64,000 nucleotides of DNA, taken from positions 2,880,001-2,944,000 of the forward strand of contig NZ_JAJONE010000001.1 of NCBI RefSeq assembly GCF_024700075.1. The letters run 5' to 3'. Shown piece by piece: positions 56,396-64,000 of the stretch. This stretch comes from Hymenobacter sp. J193 (GTDB taxonomy: Bacteria > Bacteroidota > Bacteroidia > Cytophagales > Hymenobacteraceae). Each line of letters opens with the position of its first letter. Positions within the stretch are counted from its first letter, which is position 1. Under the pieces are notes generated by a model. The model was given only the letters and a program-made list of their open reading frames with translations. It was not told the origin of the DNA and ran no database searches. The translations under genes and the position numbers were made by a program.

Positions 56396-59300
56396 ATGCG
56401 TCTGATTACTGCCAGCGGCGTACTGCTTGGGTTGCTTTGGGGTGCAGGTCACGCAGCGCTGGGGCAAAATGTCCCCAACCTGCCTCCGCTGGTTAGCTCT
56501 ACCGAGGCCATCAAAGCCGGGGTAGCCCTGCACGACGAAGGCAAATTTACGGAGGCTATTGCCCGCTACCTGGCCGTGCCGGCCAGCGACACGAGCTATG
56601 CCCAGGTGCAGTCGGAGCTGGCGCTGTCGTACTACGCCAACAAGCAGTACAAGGAAGCCATTGAAGCCGGGGAGCGGGCCATGCTCATGGGCCACCAGGA
56701 GCCCGGCATCTACAATACGCTGGCTTCCGCTCAGGAGGAATTGCTGGGCTACGAAGCCGGGCTGAAAACCTACCAGCGCGGCCTGAAGCAATACCCTTAC
56801 AGCCAGCTGCTGTGGTACAATCAGGCCCTCACCCAGAACATGGCCAACCAGCCCGAGGCGGCGTTTGCCAGCCTGCGCCGCAGCCTGGAGCTGAAGCCTC
56901 TGCACGCGGGCACCCACCTGCAGCTGGGCCAGCTGGCTGCCCGCCAGGGCCAGACAACCCACGCTATGCTCAGCCTGATGGCGTTTCTGGCCGTGGAGCC
57001 GGGCAGTGAGCGAAGCAACGGCGGCCTGGTGCTGCTGGAGCAGCTGGCCTCCCACGCTACGCAGTACGAAGACAAGGAAAAGCTGCCTTCCACGTTTCCC
57101 AACGCTGACTTTGAGGAGCTGGACCAGCTCATCGACGCCAAGATTGCGCTGCGCAAGGAGTACACCACGTCCGTGAAGTTCAACGCCAACCTGGTAAAGC
57201 AGGTGCAGCTGCTGGTGGAAAAATACCCCACCGCGGCCAGTCCGGCCGCCGACTTCTGGGTGCGGGCCTACTCGCCCCTGGTCGAAGCCCTGCGCAACCC
57301 CGACACGCGCACGGCTTTCACTTACTTCATCCTGTCGTCGGCCAATGACGCGGGCGCGCGCAAGTGGGTGAAGTCCAACAAAAGCAAGGTGGATAAGATG
57401 GCTGCCGCCGTGGGCCCTGCCCTGACGCGCCTGCGCGAGCAGCAGCCAGTCAGCTACAAAGGCTACCCTACGCAGCTGCCTGGCTGGTTTGATGAAGACG
57501 GCGACCTGTACGGCCTGGGCGCCGGCACGCTGGTTGAAGGCAAAGTGCAGGCTACCGGCCCCTGGCTGCTGATAGGCTACGGCGGCGCCGTGAGCGGGGA
57601 AGGCACCTTCGGCCCGAACCACGAGAAAACCGGCGCTTGGCGCTTCTATCAGGCCGATGGCAAGCTGGAAAGCACTCCCAGCTACGACGCCGAAGGCAAG
57701 CTAACCGGCGACTACCGCAGCTACCACGACAACGGGGCCCTGTCGGTGAGCGGGAAGTACCTGGCCGGGGAGCCCGAGGGCAAAGCCACTGTGCACTATT
57801 ACTGCGGCACGGTGCGCGAGGCCCGCACGTACAAGACTGGCAAGCTCGACGGGCCGCTGGAGTCCTTCTATCCCGATGGCAAGCTGGAAGCCCGCAGCAC
57901 GTTCCGCAACGACGAAAAGCACGGCACCGAAACCGGCTTCTACCCTGATGGCACCACCGAGTACGAATATACCTTCGTGGATGGGCGCCGACAGGGGCCG
58001 TTCGTGGTGTACTACCCCGGCAAGAAAATCGAGAAGAAAGGTAGCTACGACTTCAGCGAGCTGCACGGCGAGTACGCCGAGTACTTCGACAATGGCCAAG
58101 TGATGAGTGCCGGCTTCTACGAGCACGGCAAGCAAACGGGCACCTGGAAATCCTTTTTCCGCAACGGCCAGCTCAGCGAGGTAAACAACTTCGATGCGGA
58201 AGGTGAGCTGCACGGCCTTTACCAAGACTACGAGGACGACGGCAAGCTGGCCGCCGAAATCCAGTACGACCACGGCCGCGTCAGCTCCCTGGCATACTTC
58301 GATAAAGGCGGCAAGGAGCTGGCCCGTACCACCCTCAAAAAAGGTAGCAATGCTGTGCGGGGCCTCTATCCCAGCGGGGCCGTGGCGTATACTGGCGCCT
58401 ACGTGGATGGGCAGCGCAGCGGCGAGTGGCGCTGGCTGCGCCCGGATGGCAGCGTGCGGCTGGTGCGCCAGTTCAAGGATGGGGCGCTGCACGGCCGCTC
58501 CGACGGGTTCTACCGCAATGGGCAGCTGGAGTCCCGGCAGGAGTACGTGGACGGCGCGCTCGACGGACCCACGACTTCCTTCTACCTCGATGGCGTGACG
58601 CGCCAGACGGGCTACTACCGCAACGGCCAAGCTGAGGGCCACTGGCAGGATTTCTACGCCGATGGTACGCTGAGCGAGGACTATAACATCCACGAGGGCG
58701 ACTCCCAGGGCCCGGCCCGCAGCTACTCGCCCACCGGCAAGCTCACCGAGGAGCGCCGCAGCGCCAGCGGCCGCCTGCTGACCATGGTCGCCTTCGACTC
58801 CACAGGGCAGGTGCTGGACCGCGTGGAGCTGGGGCCCGAGGCCAAGGGCTACACCCTGCGTTACCCCGGGGGCCGCGCCCGCCTTACCGTGCCGCTGGGC
58901 TGCTACCAGCGTCAGGGCCTGAACACCTGGTTTTACTCGAATGGGAAGCCCTCGGCTACTCTGGCTTACCAGCGCAACCAGCCCGAAGGCCCTTCCCGCA
59001 ACTACCACCCCAACGGCAAGGTGTCCACGGAAGGTCAGTACCAGAACGGGCAGCGCGAGGGCGAATGGAAATCCTACTATGAATCGGGGCAGCTGCGCTT
59101 TCGGGGCCGCTACCGCCAGGGCAACGAGGAAGGGGAGTGGACCTACTACTTCGAGAACGGCAAGCCCGATGTGGTGCTGACCTACGAAGGCGGCGAGCTG
59201 CACGGCGCCAACCGACAGTACAACCTGCTGGGTGAGCTGATGCTGGAGCGTATTTACCACCACGGCCTGCTGGCGCAGTACCGGCCACAAGCCGGCGCTA

Positions 59301-59707
59301 CCGGTCCCACCCAGGCTGTGCCCGCCGGCCCCGACTTTGCGTTGCGCACGCAGTTTGCCAACGGCAAGCCCGCCGCTGAGGAAACCTACCGGGCCGGCTA
59401 CGTGGAAGGCCCCCGCACCCTCTACTACAGCTCCGGGCAGGTGTACCGCCGCTCCGAAAACAAGCAGGGCGGGCTTACCGGGCTGCTCGTTACCTACTAT
59501 CCCGACGGCAAAAAGATGGAGGAAGAGTACTACCTCCACAACGAACTGCACGGCCGCAGCAAATATTATCGGCCAAACGGCACGCTGGAGCGGGAAGAGA
59601 CGTACCGCGCTGGGGAAAAAGCCGGGCCTACTGTATATTATGGGGCTGATGGGAAACCATTACGAACCGAAGTGTATTGGAACAACTATGTATACGGCAC
59701 CAAATAA
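56396..59707 (+). CDS. TPR plus MORN-variant repeat surface protein
   Basis: Secreted protein of 1103 aa. After a signal peptide (LLGLLWGAGHAALGQ), residues 35-200 form TPR helices (ALHDEGKFTEAIARYLAVP, EAGERAMLMGHQEPGIYNTLAS), and residues 385-1100 contain about 25 units of 22-24 aa with the pattern Y-NG-L-Y--G---G-W, such as GFYRNGQLESRQEYVDGALDG. This is the YwqK/MORN_2 repeat. Function is unknown; surface exposure and ligand binding are likely. Its last 20 bp overlap the following gene. Confidence 0.82.
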   Translation: MRLITASGVLLGLLWGAGHAALGQNVPNLPPLVSSTEAIKAGVALHDEGKFTEAIARYLAVPASDTSYAQVQSELALSYYANKQYKEAIEAGERAMLMGHQEPGIYNTLASAQEELLGYEAGLKTYQRGLKQYPYSQLLWYNQALTQNMANQPEAAFASLRRSLELKPLHAGTHLQLGQLAARQGQTTHAMLSLMAFLAVEPGSERSNGGLVLLEQLASHATQYEDKEKLPSTFPNADFEELDQLIDAKIALRKEYTTSVKFNANLVKQVQLLVEKYPTAASPAADFWVRAYSPLVEALRNPDTRTAFTYFILSSANDAGARKWVKSNKSKVDKMAAAVGPALTRLREQQPVSYKGYPTQLPGWFDEDGDLYGLGAGTLVEGKVQATGPWLLIGYGGAVSGEGTFGPNHEKTGAWRFYQADGKLESTPSYDAEGKLTGDYRSYHDNGALSVSGKYLAGEPEGKATVHYYCGTVREARTYKTGKLDGPLESFYPDGKLEARSTFRNDEKHGTETGFYPDGTTEYEYTFVDGRRQGPFVVYYPGKKIEKKGSYDFSELHGEYAEYFDNGQVMSAGFYEHGKQTGTWKSFFRNGQLSEVNNFDAEGELHGLYQDYEDDGKLAAEIQYDHGRVSSLAYFDKGGKELARTTLKKGSNAVRGLYPSGAVAYTGAYVDGQRSGEWRWLRPDGSVRLVRQFKDGALHGRSDGFYRNGQLESRQEYVDGALDGPTTSFYLDGVTRQTGYYRNGQAEGHWQDFYADGTLSEDYNIHEGDSQGPARSYSPTGKLTEERRSASGRLLTMVAFDSTGQVLDRVELGPEAKGYTLRYPGGRARLTVPLGCYQRQGLNTWFYSNGKPSATLAYQRNQPEGPSRNYHPNGKVSTEGQYQNGQREGEWKSYYESGQLRFRGRYRQGNEEGEWTYYFENGKPDVVLTYEGGELHGANRQYNLLGELMLERIYHHGLLAQYRPQAGATGPTQAVPAGPDFALRTQFANGKPAAEETYRAGYVEGPRTLYYSSGQVYRRSENKQGGLTGLLVTYYPDGKKMEEEYYLHNELHGRSKYYRPNGTLEREETYRAGEKAGPTVYYGADGKPLRTEVYWNNYVYGTK

Positions 59708-60416
59708 CCGCCTGTGGGCCACCTGCCTGCTGGTCTTTTTCGCCCTCGCCGGCTCACTAACGGCGCGGGCCCAGCAAGCCGCTCAGCAGCTCACGCAGGC
59801 CCAGCAGCAGTACCCCGGCGAAAAGGCCGTGTACCTCGACTACCGCCAGGATCTGACGGTGGAAATCGTGGGCGACTCGGTGCAGGTGCTGGCCCGCCAC
59901 CACTATGATATGCTGCACCTGGAGCCGCAGTCGGCCATGTACGCCGATGACCGGGTGTTCAGCTCCCACTTCAATCGCCTGCAGAAGGTGGAAGCCCGCA
60001 CCCTCGTGCCCAACGGTCGCGACTACAAGACGGTGAAGGTGACGGACTTCAAATCGAAGTTTGAAACCCAGCCCGGTATTTTCTACGACGATACCCGCGT
60101 CACCACCTTCAGCTTTCCTCAGGTGGCGCCCGGCGTGCGCACCGTCTCCGACTATACCGTGCGCCACCCCGATTCGCGCTTTCTGCAGCCGTTCTTTTTC
60201 AGCTCCTACGTGCCCGTGCGCCACGCCGAGCTGACGATTACGGCCCCGAAAGGGGTGAAGATTGACGCCAAGCCCTTCCACACCGAGCAGGCAGGCGTGC
60301 AGTTCAGCAAGCAGGAAAAAGGCAATACGGTGGTGTACCGCTGGGTAGCCGAAAACCTGCCCACGCCCCCCGCGACGACAACGCCCCCGAAGGTGGCTAC
60401 TACCGCCCGCACCTGA
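59688..60416 (+). CDS. DUF3857/transglutaminase protein, N-terminal fragment (frameshifted)
   Basis: Signal peptide (CLLVFFALAGSLTARAQ) and the DUF3857 domain: KAVYLDYRQDLTVEIVGDS, VTTFSFPQVAPGVRTVSDYT, FFFSSYVPVRHAELTITAPKG. Near 60366-60371 a run of six C has lost one base relative to the expected frame, after which the frame ends at 60416 with ATTTPPKVATTART. In the other frame the protein continues as RDDNAPEGGYYRPHL into the transglutaminase domain. It begins inside the end of the MORN gene (20-bp overlap), so the two are coupled. Confidence 0.8.
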   Translation: MYTAPNNRLWATCLLVFFALAGSLTARAQQAAQQLTQAQQQYPGEKAVYLDYRQDLTVEIVGDSVQVLARHHYDMLHLEPQSAMYADDRVFSSHFNRLQKVEARTLVPNGRDYKTVKVTDFKSKFETQPGIFYDDTRVTTFSFPQVAPGVRTVSDYTVRHPDSRFLQPFFFSSYVPVRHAELTITAPKGVKIDAKPFHTEQAGVQFSKQEKGNTVVYRWVAENLPTPPATTTPPKVATTART

Positions 60417-61648
60417 TGTACTACATTGAGGAGGCCACGGTGGCCGGTCAGCCGCGCAAGTTGCTGTCAGGCGTGTCAGAGCTGTTTTCGCTTTACTCCG
60501 GCTTTGTGGGCCAGATGGAAAAGCAGGACGCGCCGGCTATGAAGAAGACGGTGGACTCGCTAATGGTGGGCGCCAAAACCGAGGAAGACCGGGTGCGCCG
60601 CGTGTTCTACTGGGTGCAGGACAACGTGCGCTACATTGCCTTTGAAAACGGCTTGCGCGGCTTTGTGCCCCACGCCGCTGGCCTGGTGTACGGCCGCCGC
60701 TACGGCGACTGCAAGGACATGGCCAACCTCACCCACGAGATGCTGAAGCTGGCCGGCGTGAAATCCTACCTCACCTGGATTGGCACCCGCGACCTGCCTT
60801 ACCGCTACTCCGAAGTGGCCACGCCCGGCGTCGACAACCATATGATTGCCACTTATGAGGCCAAGCCCGGCCAGTACGTGTTCCTCGATGCTACCGGCCA
60901 GTACACCCCGTTCGGCCTGCCTTCGTCCATGATTCAGGGCAAGGAGGCGCTGCTGTCGTTGGATGGCAAGAACTACAAAGTGGTGAGCGTACCGGTGATT
61001 GAAAAGGAAAAAAACCACGTAGCCGACGTATCGACGGTGACGCTGGACGGCACCGGCCTGCGCGGCAAAGGCCAGCTTTCCATGGCCGGCTACCCCAAAA
61101 TCCGGCAGTCGTATGCTCTCGACGGACTCGACCAGACCACCGAGCCCAAGTACCTGAAGCGACTGCTGGAGCGCGGTAACAACAAGTTTTTCGTGGATAA
61201 GTACGCCGTGCATAACCGCGAGGAGCGCGACCAGCCCCTGACCATCGACTACGAGTACCACGTGCAGGACTACGTGCAGAAGCTCGACGACGAAATCTAC
61301 GTGAACCTGAACCTGGAGCAGCCCTACGCCAACGACCGGATAGACCCCACCAAGCGCCGCCTGCCCCGCTACAACGAATACAACCACACCGACCACACCC
61401 GCACGGAGTTTGAAATTCCGGTCGGCTACGATGTGGAGTACCTGCCCGCCAACGCTGAAGGCAAAGACAAGGTGCTGGGCTTCAACATTCGCTACGAGCG
61501 GCAGGGCAACAAAATTGTGCAGAGCAAGGACGTGTACGTGAACTACCTGCTGCTGCAGCCCACCGAGTTTGCCCAGTGGAATGCCATGGTCGATAAGCTC
61601 ACCGCCGCCTACCGCGACGTTATTATCCTCAAGCGCAAGAAAGCCTAG
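60416..61648 (+). CDS. DUF3857/transglutaminase protein, C-terminal catalytic fragment
   Basis: Transglutaminase-like core of a protease or amidase-fold protein. The triad cysteine is in RRYGDCKDMANL, the histidine in VDNHMIATYE and the aspartate in VFLDATGQYTP. The C-terminal part is beta-rich and ends VIILKRKKA. The ATG at 60416 is probably not used; the true start is that of the preceding fragment. If the frameshift is repaired the protein is about 650 aa. The catalytic residues are intact. Confidence 0.8.
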   Translation: MYYIEEATVAGQPRKLLSGVSELFSLYSGFVGQMEKQDAPAMKKTVDSLMVGAKTEEDRVRRVFYWVQDNVRYIAFENGLRGFVPHAAGLVYGRRYGDCKDMANLTHEMLKLAGVKSYLTWIGTRDLPYRYSEVATPGVDNHMIATYEAKPGQYVFLDATGQYTPFGLPSSMIQGKEALLSLDGKNYKVVSVPVIEKEKNHVADVSTVTLDGTGLRGKGQLSMAGYPKIRQSYALDGLDQTTEPKYLKRLLERGNNKFFVDKYAVHNREERDQPLTIDYEYHVQDYVQKLDDEIYVNLNLEQPYANDRIDPTKRRLPRYNEYNHTDHTRTEFEIPVGYDVEYLPANAEGKDKVLGFNIRYERQGNKIVQSKDVYVNYLLLQPTEFAQWNAMVDKLTAAYRDVIILKRKKA

Positions 61649-61676
61649 CCGTTTTCGTTTGCACATGGTTGTCATT

Positions 61677-61743
61677 CCGACCACGGGGAGGAATCTGGGT
61701 CACTGCCGTTGAGTAGCTTGCCTCAGATTCCTCCCTGCGGTTG
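61677..61743. repeat. Dispersed-type inverted repeat between the DUF3857 genes
   Basis: GGGGAGGAATCTG (arm at 61677-61697, counting the preceding bases) is complementary to CAGATTCCTCCCTGCGGTTG (61724-61743) at 17 of 20 positions. It is preceded by GTCATTCCGA, as in the common Bacteroidota interspersed repeats. The intergenic stretch 61649-61796 has no gene. Confidence 0.6.
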
Positions 61744-61796
61744 AAATACCAGGCCGTTTTTCCTCCGTCCTTTTCCTTTCCGTTTACCTATTCCGC

Positions 61797-63788
61797 ATGA
61801 AATCCAGCGTGTGGGCCCGCTTGTGGGCCGTGCTATCCATCAGTTTGCTCACCGGGCCCTTACTGCTGGCCCAATCCATTCCCGCCAACCTTCGCCACGG
61901 TGCCTACACCTGGCAGGCCAAGCGCGCCCGCCTGCCCATTTCCGCCGCCGATGCCCAACTGCCCGCCGTGGTAGTGCGCGACTTTACGGCCCACGAGTAC
62001 CTGTTTGATGAGAAAGGGGAAAACCTCCAGATCTACAGCACCGAACACCGCATCGTGCGCGTGAACTCCGCCGACGCCATCGAGCGGTTCAACAAAATCT
62101 ACATTCCGGTGCAGGATGGCGGCCAGCTGCTGTCCATCAAGGCCCGCACCATCAGTCCGCGCGGGGAGATGGTGGAAGTAAACCAAAGCAACATCAAGGA
62201 GCTGCAGGACGACGACGGCGACCGGCGCTACAAGATCTTCGCGGTGGAAGGCGTGGAGAAGGGCAGCGAGATTGAGTACGTCTACACCCGCTCGCGCCCC
62301 ATGCGCCTCTACGGCCGCGACTACCTCCAGAGCGAAACGCCCGCCCGCGACGTCACCTTTGAGCTGATTACGCCCGAGGCCCTGCGCTTCGACGTGCGCA
62401 TCTACCACGGCCCCAGGGCTGAACGCGACACGGTGGTACAGGGCAAGCGCGTGACGCGCCTGCACCTGGATAAAGTGGCGCCCGTGCGCGAGGAGGCTTT
62501 TGCCAACGTGCAGGCCGAGCAGATGCGGGTGGAGTACAAGCTGGCCTACAACCAGGCCCGCGGAAATGCCCGCCTCTTCACCTGGACCGACGCCAGCCAG
62601 TACCTGTACGAGAACATCTACTCGCTATCCAAGGACGACAACAAAGCCGTAGACAAGCTGCTCAAGCAAGTCAGCGTGCCGGCCGGGGCCGCACCCGAAG
62701 CCAAAATTCAGGCCGTAGAGCAATATGTGAAGGGCAACTTCAACCTCGACCCCAGCGCCGATGGCGGCGTTGCCCAGTCCATTTCCACCCGCAATGCCTC
62801 CGAAAGCGTGTTCACCAAGCTGTTTGCGGCCTTGTTCACGCGCTTGGGCGTGGAGCACGAGCTGGGCTTTACCACCGGCCGCGACCAGGCGGTATTCGAC
62901 GAAACCTTCGACACCTGGAACTACCTCGACAACGCCATCTTCTATTTTCCCGGCCCCAAGCAGTGGCTGGCGCCCGCCCGCCCCGACTACCGCTACGGCA
63001 TGATTCCGGCCGAGTGGACAGCCAACCAGGGCCTGTTTATCCGCACTGTGAAGCTGGGTAGCACCACTTCGGCAGTTGGTAAGGTGCGGGCTATTCCGAC
63101 CCTCACGGCCGCCCAGAGCAGCAATGACCTCGACGTGAAAGTGCAGTTTGCACCCACGCTAGACAAAACCACCGTCGATATCCGCCAGGTGTTTGGGGGC
63201 TATAACGCGCAAGCCATTCAGCCCTACTACTCCTTCATTCCCGAAGACAAGCGCACCGAGGCCATGCAGGAGCTGGTGAAGGCCAACGTGAAGGATGCCA
63301 CCTTCAAAAGCCTGAAAGTAATTAATGGGGAGCGGGGCCTGAGCCCGCTGAGCAAGCCTTTTATTGTGGATGCCACTGTGGAATCGGGGGCGCTGCTGGA
63401 CCGGGCGGGGCCGCGCTACCTGTTCCGCATCGGGGAACTGATCGGACCGCAGTCGGAGCTGTATCAGACCGAGGAGCGGCAGTTCGACGTGGAAAACGAC
63501 TTCAACCGCAGCTACCACCGCGTCATCACCTTCGAGCTGCCCGCCGGCTACCAGGTGCGCAACCTCCAGGACCTGAAGGCCGACGTGCAGGCCGGTACCG
63601 ACGCCAAAGCACCCGTGTACTATTTCCGTTCGGGCTACCAGCAGCAGGGCCAGCAGGTCACCGTCACCATCGACGAAGTGTACGACCAGATTCGCTGGCC
63701 CAAAAAGGACTTCGAGGCTTACCGCAACGTCATCAATGCCGCCGCCAACTTCAATAAGGTAGTGCTGGTGCTGGAAAAGAAAAGCTAG
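61797..63788 (+). CDS. DUF3857 protein with degenerate transglutaminase domain
   Basis: Secreted protein of 663 aa with a signal peptide (AVLSISLLTGPLLLAQ) and a DUF3857 domain (EYLFDEKGENLQIYSTEHRI, YIPVQDGGQLLSIKARTI). The transglutaminase-like region has RNASESVFTKLFAALFTRLGV where the first paralogue has GDCKDMANLTHEML, so the catalytic cysteine is missing, and the His/Asp motifs are not clear. It is likely a non-enzymatic paralogue of the gene just upstream. A palindrome follows the stop. Confidence 0.8.
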   Translation: MKSSVWARLWAVLSISLLTGPLLLAQSIPANLRHGAYTWQAKRARLPISAADAQLPAVVVRDFTAHEYLFDEKGENLQIYSTEHRIVRVNSADAIERFNKIYIPVQDGGQLLSIKARTISPRGEMVEVNQSNIKELQDDDGDRRYKIFAVEGVEKGSEIEYVYTRSRPMRLYGRDYLQSETPARDVTFELITPEALRFDVRIYHGPRAERDTVVQGKRVTRLHLDKVAPVREEAFANVQAEQMRVEYKLAYNQARGNARLFTWTDASQYLYENIYSLSKDDNKAVDKLLKQVSVPAGAAPEAKIQAVEQYVKGNFNLDPSADGGVAQSISTRNASESVFTKLFAALFTRLGVEHELGFTTGRDQAVFDETFDTWNYLDNAIFYFPGPKQWLAPARPDYRYGMIPAEWTANQGLFIRTVKLGSTTSAVGKVRAIPTLTAAQSSNDLDVKVQFAPTLDKTTVDIRQVFGGYNAQAIQPYYSFIPEDKRTEAMQELVKANVKDATFKSLKVINGERGLSPLSKPFIVDATVESGALLDRAGPRYLFRIGELIGPQSELYQTEERQFDVENDFNRSYHRVITFELPAGYQVRNLQDLKADVQAGTDAKAPVYYFRSGYQQQGQQVTVTIDEVYDQIRWPKKDFEAYRNVINAAANFNKVVLVLEKKS

Positions 63789-63816
63789 AAAAAGCCCCTC
63801 ACCCGAAGAACTGCCC

Positions 63817-63853
63817 GCAACGGCGCCAGCTACCCGCTAGCTGGCGCCGTTGC
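63817..63853. repeat. 16-bp perfect inverted repeat after the DUF3857 gene
   Basis: GCAACGGCGCCAGCTA (63817-63832) and its exact complement (63838-63853) enclose a 5-nt loop. No T-run follows, so it is a strong hairpin but not a typical intrinsic terminator. Confidence 0.75.
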
Positions 63854-63921
63854 CGCGTCTGGCGTGGACGGTCAGGTTGAATAATAGTCGGCATGCCGAA
63901 CTTTTCGTACTTTGCTTTTCT

Positions 63922-64000
63922 ATGGACAAAGCTGCTACTTTCCGCCAAACCATTCTGAACCCTGCCAAGCTGCGGGTTTTTATGCTCAAAAGTTTGCCCA
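63922..64000 (+). CDS. Probable DUF4442 thioesterase-like protein, 5' part
   Basis: A gene starting at the window edge. The visible 26 codons read MDKAATFRQTILNPAKLRVF, then MLKSLP. In memory this start matches the DUF4442 (PaaI-like hot-dog) proteins of Bacteroidota, but the diagnostic part lies outside the window. A TACTTTG element lies seven bases before the ATG. Confidence 0.5.
   Translation, partial: MDKAATFRQTILNPAKLRVFMLKSLP

Noticed and set aside
57701..59551. Long antisense frame in the MORN-repeat gene
   Set aside because: Shadow of a repeat-rich GC-rich gene; no start signal, domain or composition of a real protein.

Overview
The window reads as high-GC chromosomal DNA from a Bacteroidota bacterium of the order Cytophagales, most likely Hymenobacter or a close relative. 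The evidence is the map-infA-rpmJ-rpsM-rpsK-rpsD-rpoA-rplQ order, several C-terminal type IX secretion (T9SS) sorting domains, TAnnTTTG-type promoter elements, a long SecA without the C-terminal zinc motif, and LytS/LytTR regulation. No rRNA, tRNA or CRISPR array was seen. The genus is an inference from style and family content.

Layout. 1-4.7 kb is the end of the large ribosomal/RNA polymerase operon, closed by a terminator. 4.8-9.9 kb holds a secreted EreA/ChaN-like protein, a LytS-type kinase with its LytTR regulator, enolase and a DivIC/FtsB-like division protein. 10-14.7 kb is a giant CUB/CARDB T9SS protein broken by a frameshift. 14.9-18.5 kb holds a small secreted protein, anmK and hscA. 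18.9-26 kb is a co-directional set: DUF4331 T9SS protein, TPR protein, HupE/UreJ-like membrane protein, a small Cys/His-rich protein and a TonB-dependent receptor. It looks like an uncharacterised uptake or processing locus. 26-31 kb carries two L,D-transpeptidase-like paralogues around a SUKH protein and a secreted alpha-amylase. 31-38 kb is mixed metabolism (Ldh_2 dehydrogenase, Ppx/GppA, methyltransferase, dapF, GNAT) plus an IS5-family element lying inside a 21-bp tandem repeat. 38-48 kb has a glycosyltransferase with glf, secA, deoC, a SPOR lipoprotein, an M20 amidohydrolase and an outer-membrane-like protein. 48-56 kb has Hsp20, a DegP-like protease, an ALDH7-type dehydrogenase and an ECF sigma/anti-sigma/DUF4097-like operon. 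56-64 kb holds a TPR plus MORN-variant protein with about 25 repeats, two DUF3857/transglutaminase-like proteins, and the start of a probable DUF4442 gene.

Envelope biology dominates the accessory part: T9SS cargo, TonB import, periplasmic proteolysis, peptidoglycan enzymes and sugar modification. Three secreted-protein genes contain single-base frameshifts, two of them in runs of six G or C, while the housekeeping genes are intact. This is either sequencing error or slipped-strand variation.

The least explained DNA is intergenic. A set of long inverted repeats is built from short reiterated words that differ from site to site (879-966, 3854-3950, 16546-16616, 37387-37550, 40720-40787). Two other inverted repeats are of a more conventional dispersed type (33156-33354 and 61677-61743).
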